The notes under the pieces: model-generated
Told to the model about the DNA's origin: nothing
Database searches by the model: none
What the model saw: only the letters and a program-made list of their open reading frames with translations
NCBI RefSeq assembly: GCF_003989665.1
Contig: NZ_RZIJ01000014.1
Coordinates: 62,001 to 126,000 of the forward strand
DNA: 64,000 nucleotides
From: Azospirillum doebereinerae
GTDB lineage: Bacteria > Pseudomonadota > Alphaproteobacteria > Azospirillales > Azospirillaceae
Direction of reading: 5' to 3'
Position numbers and translations under genes: made by a program
Shown: positions 36,199 through 44,647 of the stretch, piece after piece
Position numbering within the stretch: position 1 is the stretch's first letter
Layout: each line of letters opens with the position of its first letter

Positions 36199-37134
36199 TC
36201 AATCGACGCGGGGCAGCGCAGCCTGCTCGATCCTGGGCCACAGATGGGCGACGGAGCGTCGGTACTCCTCGCGCAGCACGGCCAGGGTGTGGAAGCGCTC
36301 GGGGATCGGCAGGTCGAGCGCCTCGGTCATGTCCAGCCCGGCCTCGACCGCCGCGCGCAGCCGGCCGTCCAGCCAAGTCAGCCAGTCGCGGGTCTGCGCG
36401 ATGCAGGCCCGGTCGGCGCGGATGCGGCCGTGGTTGGGCACCAGCAGCCGGAACTCCAACCCCTCCAGCGCGTCGAGCGCCGCCAGCCAGCGCGCCACGT
36501 CGGCGTGCGGGGTGGTCGGCGTGCGGTCGCAGAACACCACCCCGCCCGCGAACAGCACGCCGGTCGTCTCGTCCAGCACGGCGAGGTCGGCGGCGGTGTG
36601 GCCGTCCAGCGGGATCAGGCGCAGCCTGTGGCCGCCCATCGCGACGGTGGAGCCGTAGACCGGCTCGGTCGGCGCCACCGCCTGGGTGCCGCGCATCCAA
36701 TCGCCGATCAGGCGGTACATGTTCTCGGCGATGCCGCTCCCTTCCTCTTGGATGCCGGCGATGGTGCCGGGAAGGGCGGCGACGGTCGCGTCGGCGAAGG
36801 CCTGCGATCCCAGGAAATAATCCGGGTGCAGGTTGCTGACGTAGACCTTGCGGACCGGCCGGTCGGTGACGCGGCGGATGGCGGCGCGCATCTCCTCGCC
36901 GTAGCGGCGGGACGGACCGGTCTGGAGGACGACCACCCCGTCCGCCGTGACGATGAAGGCGGCGTTCAGGATGTTGCCGCCGTTCTCGCGGGTGAAATGC
37001 GCGATGGCGCCTTCGAACACGTAGGTGTCAGGGGCGATGGGCCTGGGGGTCAGCCCGTAGACCAACGGGCCGTCGGCGAGCGCCGGGGCGGCGAGGAGCG
37101 CCAGCAGGACGGCGCCGAGCAGGCGGACGCTCAT
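36199..37134 (-). CDS. Quinoprotein relay system zinc metallohydrolase (MBL fold)
   Basis: 311 aa exported protein: signal peptide to about residue 21 (LLAAPALA then DGPLVYG). The metallo-beta-lactamase fold is recognisable, but the usual HxHxDH is altered: SNLHPDYFLGSQAF in place of the metal loop, then IPLDGHTAADLAVLDETTGVLFAGGVVF and a late His in LVPNHGRI. This pattern fits the SoxH-related proteins that accompany PQQ alcohol dehydrogenases. ATG 37134 overlaps the stop of the SoxYZ-like gene (ATGA), so the two are translationally coupled. The PQQ dehydrogenase itself is not in the window. Confidence 0.85.
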   Translation of the reverse strand: MSVRLLGAVLLALLAAPALADGPLVYGLTPRPIAPDTYVFEGAIAHFTRENGGNILNAAFIVTADGVVVLQTGPSRRYGEEMRAAIRRVTDRPVRKVYVSNLHPDYFLGSQAFADATVAALPGTIAGIQEEGSGIAENMYRLIGDWMRGTQAVAPTEPVYGSTVAMGGHRLRLIPLDGHTAADLAVLDETTGVLFAGGVVFCDRTPTTPHADVARWLAALDALEGLEFRLLVPNHGRIRADRACIAQTRDWLTWLDGRLRAAVEAGLDMTEALDLPIPERFHTLAVLREEYRRSVAHLWPRIEQAALPRVD

Positions 37135-37955
37135 TGGCCGGGCCTCTGGACGGTGGAAACGGGCACCGGGACGCGGGCGGCGATGGCGCCGCCCTGGGTG
37201 TCGCGGCCCTTCAGGGTCAGGGCGGCGGTGCCCGGCGGCGGGCGGAGATCCAGGGTGAAGACCGGGTTTTCCGAGACCGGCTCCAGGCTGTCGATGCGGG
37301 CCAGTTCGGGACCGTTCTCGGCGTGGACGCTCAGAGTCTCGACGAAGAAGGCGGGGATGCCGGGGACCAGCCCGGTGTCGTTGGGGTGACGGATGCGCAG
37401 CCGCAGCCGCGCCACGCCGTCCGCGTCCGGCGGCCAGACGCGGGCCTGCACCTCGCCCACATGGTCGGCCCAGTCCGACTGCGCGTAGGACAGCGGCGGG
37501 GCGCTGCACCCGCCGCCCGCCGCGTCCACCAGCGTGCCGGAAACGTGCCACACCCCGTCGGCGGTGCGCGCGGCGCCGTGGACGGCGGTCGCCTGCTGGA
37601 TCTTGATGCGGGTGGCGACGTAGGGCACGGCGCCCGAAACGCGCATCCGCAGCACCAGCGGGAAGGGATTCATGTCGGCGATGGCGACCAGCTCGGTCAC
37701 GCCGGGAAGGGAGCGGGCGTCGACGGCGATGGGGACGGCGCGGGTGTCCTCGGCGTTGGACGGTGCGGTGACCTTGACGCGGTCGTCGAACACCAGAGGC
37801 CCGTCGCCGAGATACTGCTCGCGCGCCGCGTCCCACAGGACCGAACCGAGCGGGTCGGGCGGCGAGGCCGCCGGTGCCGGAAACGGCGACAAGGCGGCGA
37901 GAAGGCCCAACGCCGCCCATGCCCGGCCCCCTGCCCTTCCGTCCCGCCCCCGCAT
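37131..37955 (-). CDS. Quinoprotein-associated SoxYZ-like carrier protein
   Basis: 274 aa with a signal peptide ending near 30 (FPAPAAS). The N-terminal SoxY-like half runs from about 50 to 155 and the C-terminal SoxZ-like half from about 175 to the end (VRVRIRHP-like segment LRLRIRHPNDTGLVPG). The junction carries GGGCSAPP, the single cysteine expected to act as the carrier thiol. Such fusions are found with PQQ-dependent alcohol dehydrogenases and a metallohydrolase partner, as here. ATG 37955 follows a GGGGAA stretch. The pair forms a two-gene operon. Confidence 0.85.
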   Translation of the reverse strand: MRGRDGRAGGRAWAALGLLAALSPFPAPAASPPDPLGSVLWDAAREQYLGDGPLVFDDRVKVTAPSNAEDTRAVPIAVDARSLPGVTELVAIADMNPFPLVLRMRVSGAVPYVATRIKIQQATAVHGAARTADGVWHVSGTLVDAAGGGCSAPPLSYAQSDWADHVGEVQARVWPPDADGVARLRLRIRHPNDTGLVPGIPAFFVETLSVHAENGPELARIDSLEPVSENPVFTLDLRPPPGTAALTLKGRDTQGGAIAARVPVPVSTVQRPGQ

Positions 37956-38065
37956 GACGTTCCCCCGTTCCCGTGGCTCGGGGGAGGATAGACACGATCC
38001 GCTACCGCGATAATTGTACTTTCGAACGATACGCTTCGCGACGGCCAGGACCGGCGGACCGGCCC

Positions 38066-39679
38066 CTACGCGAAGTGCTCGACGCTGGCGCGGGCGACCG
38101 CGACCATGACGGGAAGCGCGCGCAGCGGCGTCCCCGCCAGCAGCGCGCGGGCGACCAGCGCGAAATCCGCCCAGTCGGCGGCGCCGGGAAGCCCCGCCTT
38201 GGTTTTGCGGCCCGCTTGCTGCGGCTGGCGCAGGGCGGCGGCGGTCCAGGCGATGCGCTCGGCCCAGAGGCGGCGGCGGCCCTCCAGGCATTGGTCGAGG
38301 ATCAGGTCGGCCGCCTTGCCCTTCGCCAGCCGCTTGCGCCCCAGCAGCTCGCCGACCTCGTCGCCGCTCTCGAACCAGGATTGGGTGAAGGGGTGGCGCT
38401 GGCGCCACGTCGCGCTGGCGGCGAAGGCCAGCGACTCCGCCTCCGGTCCGGAGGGCAGATCCGCGCACAGCATCTCCACCAGCGCCTCGACCGCGACGGT
38501 CTCCGGCTGGAGATTCGCCAGCCCCGCCGTTTCCGCCGCGTCGATCAGGCCGAAGGGCGGCAGGACGCCCGAGGCGGCGTTGATCCCGAGCGCGAAGGCC
38601 GCCGCCTCCGCCGCGTACTCCATCGTCGTGCGGACGAGCCCGACCTGCTCCTCGACCTCGCCCAGCAGGCCGTCGGCGTCCCGCTTGGTGCCGCCGTGCT
38701 GGACCCAGGCGTCGCGGACGCCGAACCCCTGCTTGAGCAGCAGCGCCGCCAAGGCGAAGCGCCGCCCCTCCTTGACCACGAAGAACAGGGACTGCGCCCC
38801 GGCGCCGTCCCAGCCGGTGGCGAAGACCTCCCGCACGTCGGCCGACGGCAGCGGCGCGATGGCGACGCCCTTCAGCCGGGCCTTGCGGATGGCGTCGTCC
38901 AGCGCGGCGCGCTCCCCCGCCGGCACCCAGTTGCGCAGCGCGATCATCCGCCGCAGCGTGATCCCCGACAGCTCCCCCCGCTCGGCGGCGGCGCCCAACA
39001 GCGCGGCGCTTTCCCGGCGGACCGGCTCGGCGGAGTCGAACAGCAGGCCCAACGCCGCCTCGCGCAGCCGGTCGAGACCGGGCAGCGGCGCGGCGCCCGG
39101 CGCGAAGGCGGCGGCGGCCAGCATGGTGCGGTGCTCGTCCGGCAGCGCCCCGGTCATCTCCCGGATCAGGGCGAACAGGGTGAACTCGTCCTCCACCTCG
39201 GTCGCCAGCAGCGCCAGGGGTTCCAGCGGGTCCCCGGCGAGATCGTCGGAATCGGCCAGCGCGCCCATCCGCTCGACCATCGCGCTGCGCAGCTCGTTCC
39301 CCGGATCGACCCCGGCGACGGTGAACTGACGGACCACCAGCATCAGGCTGTCGACGTCGATGGCGTTGCGCCCGACCAGCGCGACCAGCGCGGCGCGCAG
39401 CCCGTCCAGCCGCGTCGCGGCCTCGCCGTGCCCGCTCTCCGTGGCGAAACGCAGCGATTCCAGCGCCTGCCCCAGCAGCAGGGCGAGCGCCTCGATCAGT
39501 TCCCCATCCGGGTTCATCACGCCGCTTTCGGCGACGATCAGGCCCAGAAGCTGCTCGGCGGCGTCGGGAATGCGGTCGAGCGCCGCCATCGCCATCGCCA
39601 CGCCTTGCCCCGGCCCGCCGGACGCCATTTCGGCGGCGACCTGTTTGGCGAACATCATCAACGGGTTGCTGCGGGCCAT
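38066..39679 (-). CDS. Hypothetical protein, 537 aa
   Basis: Family not recognised. The product is cytoplasmic (no signal peptide or membrane segment), acidic and Ala/Leu-rich, and appears almost wholly helical. The middle (about 100-270) has helix-turn-helix pairs with spacing like alpha-solenoid (HEAT-like) repeats, for example DPLEPLALLATEVEDEFTLFALIREM and LREAALGLLFDSAEPVRRESAALLGAAAERGEL. The C-terminal half (VREVFATGWDGAGAQSLFFVVKEGRRFALAALLLKQGFGVRDAW) looks like a separate domain. ATG 39679 begins the conserved-looking MARSNPLMMFAKQV. It is monocistronic. Confidence 0.8.
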   Translation of the reverse strand: MARSNPLMMFAKQVAAEMASGGPGQGVAMAMAALDRIPDAAEQLLGLIVAESGVMNPDGELIEALALLLGQALESLRFATESGHGEAATRLDGLRAALVALVGRNAIDVDSLMLVVRQFTVAGVDPGNELRSAMVERMGALADSDDLAGDPLEPLALLATEVEDEFTLFALIREMTGALPDEHRTMLAAAAFAPGAAPLPGLDRLREAALGLLFDSAEPVRRESAALLGAAAERGELSGITLRRMIALRNWVPAGERAALDDAIRKARLKGVAIAPLPSADVREVFATGWDGAGAQSLFFVVKEGRRFALAALLLKQGFGVRDAWVQHGGTKRDADGLLGEVEEQVGLVRTTMEYAAEAAAFALGINAASGVLPPFGLIDAAETAGLANLQPETVAVEALVEMLCADLPSGPEAESLAFAASATWRQRHPFTQSWFESGDEVGELLGRKRLAKGKAADLILDQCLEGRRRLWAERIAWTAAALRQPQQAGRKTKAGLPGAADWADFALVARALLAGTPLRALPVMVAVARASVEHFA

Positions 39680-39924
39680 GGAAACGTCCGATGCGGGTGG
39701 GAAACTCGCAGCCACCTTAAAACTCCGCGCCGCGGATTGCCACAGGTCTGGAGAGAGCCGGAAACCGCATCGCAAGCGGCTTCTCGGCGGCATCCCTGGA
39801 CGCCGCCGGCCCGTTTTTTTCCTTACCAACCGACAGCAAGGCAACGACGGGACGGATGGGGCGGCGGGCGTCTCCCCATGGGCCAGGGATGCTCAGCCCC
39901 TGACTCCGGCCTCGACAGAGCGGC

Positions 39925-41067
39925 CTATCCCGGCATCCGGTAATTGCTCTGCGGTTCCGCCATGGGACAGCCGTTGCGTTCGGCGCGGTAGGCCGCCGAC
40001 CGCTCATAGGCGAGCCGGCGCGCCCGCATGACCGAGCCCAGCGGCTGGTGGGCGGCCAAGCCATGCCAGGGGCTGAAGGACAGGCGGTCGTCGCCGGCCT
40101 GGGCCCGCTCCGCGCTCCAGGCGTTCTGGACCGGAACGACGATGCGGGCGACCGTGACGTAGGGGCTGCGATCCTCCGGCCAGACCACCGAGGCGTCCTC
40201 GACCGGCATGCTGTCGAGGTCGGTGCACAGTTGGACGCGCAGTTCCCAGACCCCGGCGTGGCGCTGGAAAAAATCGACCACCGCCTCGCGCAGTCCGTTC
40301 GGCGCCCCGTTCAGGTCGAGAGGCGCTCCCGACAGCGCCACCAGTTCCGGCGAGACCGGAACCACCGACAGCTTGGCGACGTAATCGCCGTAGCGCAGCG
40401 GCACCTGACTGAAGAAGCGCTCGCCCAGGATGTGCGTTTCCGGATGGCCGCCCATGCTCTTCAAGGTGGGGCTTTCGCCGCCGAACGCCTCGACCACCCG
40501 CTCGGCGCCTCGCAGGGTGGCGGAGAGCGCCTTCTTCAGCCCTTCGGCCTTGTCGGTGGTGGCGGCCAGAAGCTTGAGGTTGCCGAGAAAGGACTTGGCG
40601 TCGGGGGCCGTGAAGGCCGGGCCGTTGGCGAGCACGAAATCCTGGGTGGTCGCCCCTTCCGACCCCGGCAGCCGCGCCCCGGTCACGCCCAGCACCTTGA
40701 CCGCCATCCCGCGCGGGGTCGAGACGCTGTCGGGCAGGATGTCGCCGGGCGTGGTGGACAGGCGCAGGAGAACGGCGTGGTCGGCCGGCTGCGCGAACAG
40801 CCCCTGGGCCAGAACCGGGGGAAGGCCGTCCAGCACCTCCAGCCGGCCGACCAGCAGGCCGTGGCTTTTGGCATGGACGCTGCGCAGCGCGTGTCCGCCG
40901 TCCTTGTAAGTCGTCCGGCTGATCGACAGCATGGTTTCGGCCAGGGCCTCGGCCGTTTCGGCCTCGTCGGCTTGCGGGGTCTCGACCGAGGGGGTGTAGC
41001 GCAGGGGGCCGGCGGGAATGGGGGCGGTCGTGGAATCGGTTGCGGACAAGAGGGATCTCCGGAGCAT
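39925..41067 (-). CDS. Catalase-like heme protein
   Basis: 380 aa, shorter than true catalases (about 480-500) and of the small catalase-related clade. VHAKSHGLLVGRLEVL carries the distal-histidine-like motif. The core RLSTTPGDILPDSVSTPRGMAVKVLGV corresponds to the catalase region around the active-site Asn. RARRLAYERSAAYR near the C-terminus may carry the proximal ligand Tyr. ATG 41067 gives MLRRSLLSATDS; a TTG at 41049 lies 9 nt after GGAG and could be the true start. Activity may be peroxidase, lipid-peroxide or other heme chemistry rather than catalase. It stands alone. Confidence 0.82.
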   Translation of the reverse strand: MLRRSLLSATDSTTAPIPAGPLRYTPSVETPQADEAETAEALAETMLSISRTTYKDGGHALRSVHAKSHGLLVGRLEVLDGLPPVLAQGLFAQPADHAVLLRLSTTPGDILPDSVSTPRGMAVKVLGVTGARLPGSEGATTQDFVLANGPAFTAPDAKSFLGNLKLLAATTDKAEGLKKALSATLRGAERVVEAFGGESPTLKSMGGHPETHILGERFFSQVPLRYGDYVAKLSVVPVSPELVALSGAPLDLNGAPNGLREAVVDFFQRHAGVWELRVQLCTDLDSMPVEDASVVWPEDRSPYVTVARIVVPVQNAWSAERAQAGDDRLSFSPWHGLAAHQPLGSVMRARRLAYERSAAYRAERNGCPMAEPQSNYRMPG

Positions 41068-41354
41068 GGGCGGGAGCTGAGGCCTGGGGCCGGTTCCAGC
41101 GTCAACAGCCGGTGTCCCTCCACTGTTCCGTGGCCCCTTGCGCCGACGCTCCGGCCGGACATCCGCTTTCGGGGACGGCAAGGACGATCCACGGGACGTC
41201 CGGAAAATCATCAAGGGTGGGCGGCGACCACCCGGCCTTTCGCCGGCAGCGGACCGGCGCTTCGCGTGGAAGGCCAAGCGGCTGAACGGGCACCGCCACC
41301 GCAGGCGCGATGAGGGTGCCGCAACGGCAATCACGCGATGATCGTACAACCCGG
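41068..41354. other. Intergenic region between catalase-like and RTX genes
   Basis: This divergent interval has no credible coding frame. It is Arg/Gly-codon-like GC-rich sequence up to about 41340, then becomes AT-richer at the RTX promoter. Confidence 0.45.
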
Positions 41355-41382
41355 TTAACAATCCAGAACTGTGGACTATAAT
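41355..41382 (+). promoter_or_regulatory. Sigma70-type promoter of the RTX gene
   Basis: TTAACA (41355-41360) and TATAAT (41377-41382) are 16 bp apart, 34 bp before the GTG start. The -10 is a perfect consensus and the -35 is one base off, which is unusually strong for this GC-rich sequence. Confidence 0.72.
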
Positions 41383-41416
41383 AGCCTCAGGCTGGAGAGA
41401 AACTTGGGGAATCAAC

Positions 41417-42601
41417 GTGACCACCATCATCGCGGGCGGCCGCTACGCCATCAATACGGACAGCATCAATGTCTCGAGCCTGCTCTCGGGAACCATCGCC
41501 TACACGGCATCGAATGCAATCGTCGTCACCTATGGCCCCGGCTACCAGACCGAGTTTTATGGGACGTTCGGCTACAGCGCGGCCGGCCTCCCGAACAGCG
41601 GCACGTTGAACGCGATTCGCGACGTGTACGCCGGCGAGGTCAACTACTCGATCAGCGGCATGAGCATTCCCACATCGACGTTCATGAGCTGGGTCAACAG
41701 CGGGGCGGCGTCGATTGCGCGCAACACGATCCTCTCGGGAGCCGATACGCTCGCGGGATCGAGTTTGAACGACACGTTGCGGGGCTATTCCGGCAACGAC
41801 ACCATCTACGGCGGTGACGGCAACGACCTGCTCGATGGCGGCGACGGCGTCAATTACATCGACGGGGGCGCGGGCGTCGATACGGTGGTGCGAAGTGCCT
41901 GGAAATCGTCCTCGACCGCGGTGGCCTACAACGGCTATGTCTACGTGGGCGACAGCAGCGGGTACGACAAGACGGCCGGTGTCGAATACATCCGTTACTA
42001 CGACCAGACCGTCTCGACCACCACCGTGGCGGCGTTCGATCCCTTCGCCTATCTGGCAGCCAACCGTGATCTGGCCGCCGCGTTCGGCACCAACGGCGAT
42101 GCGGCGATCGCGCACTACATGAGTTCGGGCGCGCGTGAGCGCCGGTCGACCAGCTTCGACGGGTTGGCCTACATCGCGGCCAATCCGGACTTGGCGGCGG
42201 CCTTCGGAACCAACACCACCGCAGCGACCCAGCACTACATCACCAGCGGACGGATCGAGGGGCGCAGCACCAGCTTCAACGCCACGTCCTATCTGGCGGC
42301 GAACCCCGACCTGATCGGCGTGTTCGGAACCAACACCACCGCGGCGACCCAGCACTACATCACCAGCGGACGGATCGAGGGGCGGTCGACCAGCTTCAAC
42401 GCGGCGGCCTATCTGGCGCGCAACCCCGATCTTCAAAAGGCGGTCGGTTCCAGCGAACTGGCGGCGGCGACCCATTACGTCACATCCGGGTATCGCGAGG
42501 GACGGTCGGCGCTGCCGCTTGCCGCCACCACGACGCGGACGGCCGACGCCACGCTGCTGACGTCGTCGGCGAGCGGTGCGCTCGCCTCGGCCGGGCTTTA
42601 A
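41417..42601 (+). CDS. RTX calcium-binding repeat protein with 40-residue tandem repeats
   Basis: 394 aa beginning at GTG 41417. The N-terminal 105 residues have no recognised domain. Residues about 105-160 contain RTX glycine-rich nonapeptides ([28 protein letters not shown]), which bind calcium outside the cell. From about 207 come four copies of a 40-residue repeat built on [28 protein letters not shown]. No N-terminal signal peptide is present, so export by a type I system is expected; the transporter is not nearby. Codon use is more AT-tolerant and Thr/Ser-rich than the neighbours. Possibly an adhesin or matrix protein. Confidence 0.85.
   Translation: MTTIIAGGRYAINTDSINVSSLLSGTIAYTASNAIVVTYGPGYQTEFYGTFGYSAAGLPNSGTLNAIRDVYAGEVNYSISGMSIPTSTFMSWVNSGAASIARNTILSGADTLAGSSLNDTLRGYSGNDTIYGGDGNDLLDGGDGVNYIDGGAGVDTVVRSAWKSSSTAVAYNGYVYVGDSSGYDKTAGVEYIRYYDQTVSTTTVAAFDPFAYLAANRDLAAAFGTNGDAAIAHYMSSGARERRSTSFDGLAYIAANPDLAAAFGTNTTAATQHYITSGRIEGRSTSFNATSYLAANPDLIGVFGTNTTAATQHYITSGRIEGRSTSFNAAAYLARNPDLQKAVGSSELAAATHYVTSGYREGRSALPLAATTTRTADATLLTSSASGALASAGL
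42035..42511 (+). repeat. 120-bp tandem repeats within the RTX gene
   Basis: Four consecutive units with a 120-bp (40-codon) period. Units 2 and 3 share a 62-bp stretch (42203-42264 and 42323-42384) with one substitution, showing recent duplication or gene conversion. Units 1 and 4 are more diverged. Confidence 0.85.
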
Positions 42602-42614
42602 ATCCAGCCACCAA

Positions 42615-42643
42615 AGGGGTGGGGCGCCCGTCGCTCCACCCCT
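42615..42643 (+). terminator. Hairpin after the RTX gene
   Basis: AGGGGTGG (42615-42622) pairs with CCACCCCT (42636-42643) around a 13-nt loop, 13 nt after the stop codon. No T tract follows, so it may be a weak terminator or an mRNA end stabiliser. Confidence 0.5.
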
Positions 42644-42909
42644 GAGACTTCGGTGCGGCGGCGTTTTCGCTGGCGGCATTCCCTGCCTGAAATTTGACCA
42701 CAACATCCGTGGTGGCATCTTTTTCAGCCAGCCGGTCTGCCGTTTCGCGCGTTTTCCGCCCTGTCCACTCCGTCGGTTCCTGTCTTGCTGGACAGGTTTT
42801 TTCCTTTGAGGAGCCGCTTGCCGGTCAAAGCTTCGCGCCGGATCGCCCGGCTTGGCGCGCTTCTTGCTGCCAATGGCCGCGAGAGACGCCAACGCGAGGA
42901 CCCCCGCCC
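42644..42909. other. Leader of the NMT1-type ABC operon
   Basis: No separate gene is convincing. A small inverted repeat ACCAC-N7-GTGGT (42697-42713) is followed by CTTTTTC, and a TTGACC at 42695-42700 could be a -35 element. I looked for TPP riboswitch core motifs and did not find them. Confidence 0.4.
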
Positions 42910-43755
42910 GTGCCAGCCGCCCAGCCAGCTCCGCTCGCCGCCGTCCCGACCGCGGCCGAGGCGGAGTCCCCGCGCACCATCGTGGACATCCGCCGCCTGA
43001 ATCTGATTTACCAGACCGCCGACCAGCCGGTCACCGCGTTGAGCGACGTCAGCCTGTCCATCGCCAAGGGCGACTTCATTTCCCTGATCGGGCCGAGCGG
43101 CTGCGGCAAGACCACGCTGATGCGGGTGATCGCCGACCTCGAGCAGCCGAGTTCCGGCGACGTGCTGGTCAACGGGATGACGCCGGAACAGGCGCGGCTG
43201 AAGCGCGCCTACGGCTATGTCTTCCAGGCTCCGGCGCTCTACCCGTGGCGCAACGTCGAGCGCAACGTGACGCTGCCGCTGGAGATCATGGGGATGCCCG
43301 CCGCCGAGCGGCGGACCCGCGCCGGCGAGCAGCTGGAGCGGGTCGGGCTGGCCGGCTTCGAGCGGAAATTCCCCTGGCAGTTGTCGGGCGGCATGCAGCA
43401 GCGGGTGTCCATCGCCCGCGCGCTGGCCTTCGACCCTGACCTGTTGCTGATGGATGAACCCTTCGGCGCGCTCGATGAGATCACCCGCGACCACCTGAAC
43501 GTCAACCTCACCCGGCTCTGGCTGCGCACGCGCAAGACCTGCGTCTTCGTCACCCACTCCATCGCCGAGGCCGTGTTCCTCTCCACCCGCATCGTGGTGA
43601 TGAGCCCGCGCCCCGGCCGCATCCTCGACGTCATCGACTGCGCCCGCGACCTGCCGCGCGAGCGCACGCTCGGCATCCGCGAGAGTCCGGAGTTCCAGCG
43701 CATCGCCCACCGCGTCCGCGAGGGACTGATGGAGGGCCACTCCTATGACGACTGA
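42910..43755 (+). CDS. NitT/TauT-type ABC transporter ATP-binding protein
   Basis: 281 aa from GTG 42910 (GAGGA about 12 nt upstream); longer in-frame starts give unlikely N-termini. The ABC motifs are complete: Walker A GPSGCGKTT, Q-loop YVFQAPALYPWRN, signature LSGGMQQRVSIARAL, Walker B LLLMDEPFGALDEITR, H-loop VTHS. The sequence belongs to the taurine/nitrate/thiamine-precursor importer group. The stop lies 8 bp inside the next gene, so the operon is tightly coupled. Confidence 0.93.
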   Translation: MPAAQPAPLAAVPTAAEAESPRTIVDIRRLNLIYQTADQPVTALSDVSLSIAKGDFISLIGPSGCGKTTLMRVIADLEQPSSGDVLVNGMTPEQARLKRAYGYVFQAPALYPWRNVERNVTLPLEIMGMPAAERRTRAGEQLERVGLAGFERKFPWQLSGGMQQRVSIARALAFDPDLLLMDEPFGALDEITRDHLNVNLTRLWLRTRKTCVFVTHSIAEAVFLSTRIVVMSPRPGRILDVIDCARDLPRERTLGIRESPEFQRIAHRVREGLMEGHSYDD

Positions 43756-44647
43756 TCCCAGGACGGCTGGGGGCCGCGCCCTCTTCGCCGCCGCCCTGCC
43801 GGTCGCCGCGATGGCGCTGTTCGTTCTGGCGGCGTGGTACGCCGGGGCGGTGTGGCTGAACGCCCCGCAGGCGGCCGACGCCCTGACCCGCGCCGGAGCG
43901 GAGTGGAGCTTTGCCGATCTGGTCCGGCAGACGCTCGCCATGAAGCGCCCGATCCTGCCGACGCCGGACCAGGTGGCGGTCGATCTCCACCAGTCGCTGA
44001 CCGGCTACCCGGTCACCCACATCCGCAACCTGCTGTACCACACCGGCGTCACCGCGGGATCGGCGCTGACCGGCTTCGCCATGGGGGTGGTGCTGGGCGT
44101 GGCGCTGGCGGCGGGGATCGTGCAGGTGCGCACGCTGGAGGCCAGCCTGCTGCCCTGGGTCATCGCCTCGCAGACCATCCCGATCCTGGCCATCGCCCCG
44201 ATGATCGTCGTCATCCTCGGCAATCTGGGCTTCACCGGCCTGCTGCCCAAGGCAGTCATCAGCATGTATCTGTGCTTCTTCCCGATCACCATCGGCATGG
44301 TGAAGGGGCTGCGCTCGGCCGATCCGCTGACGCTGGACCTGATGCGCACCTACAGCGCCGGCACCGCCCGGACCTTCCTGCTGCTGCGGCTGCCGGCCTC
44401 GCTGCCCTTCCTGTTCGCCAGCTTGAAGGTGGCCATCGCCGCCAGCGTCGTCGGCGCCATCGTCGGCGAGCTGCCGACCGGCGGGCAGGCCGGCTTGGGC
44501 GCGCGGCTGCTGTCGGGGTCCTATTACGGCCAGACCGTGCAGATCTGGAGCGCGCTGGTCATGTCGGCGTTGCTCAGCGTCGGGCTGGTCCTGCTGGTGG
44601 GCCTCGCCGAACGGGCGTTGGTGCGGGGGCCGGGAGCGACGCGATGA
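43745..44647 (+). CDS. NitT/TauT-type ABC transporter permease 1
   Basis: 300 aa with six membrane segments and a longer than usual periplasmic segment after TM1 (about 40-95). The EAA-like coupling loop is DLMRTYSAGTARTFLLLRLPASLPFLFASLKVA near 200-230. It overlaps the ATPase gene by 11 bp and the next permease start by 4 bp (ATGA). Confidence 0.93.
   Translation: MTTDPRTAGGRALFAAALPVAAMALFVLAAWYAGAVWLNAPQAADALTRAGAEWSFADLVRQTLAMKRPILPTPDQVAVDLHQSLTGYPVTHIRNLLYHTGVTAGSALTGFAMGVVLGVALAAGIVQVRTLEASLLPWVIASQTIPILAIAPMIVVILGNLGFTGLLPKAVISMYLCFFPITIGMVKGLRSADPLTLDLMRTYSAGTARTFLLLRLPASLPFLFASLKVAIAASVVGAIVGELPTGGQAGLGARLLSGSYYGQTVQIWSALVMSALLSVGLVLLVGLAERALVRGPGATR

Noticed and set aside
42035..42511. 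Possible CRISPR-like array
   Set aside because: The 120-bp repeats are in frame, without spacers, and encode protein repeats.
42602..42909. TPP riboswitch ahead of the NMT1-type operon
   Set aside because: The conserved CTGAGA and ACCTGA-type core elements are absent as far as I can read.
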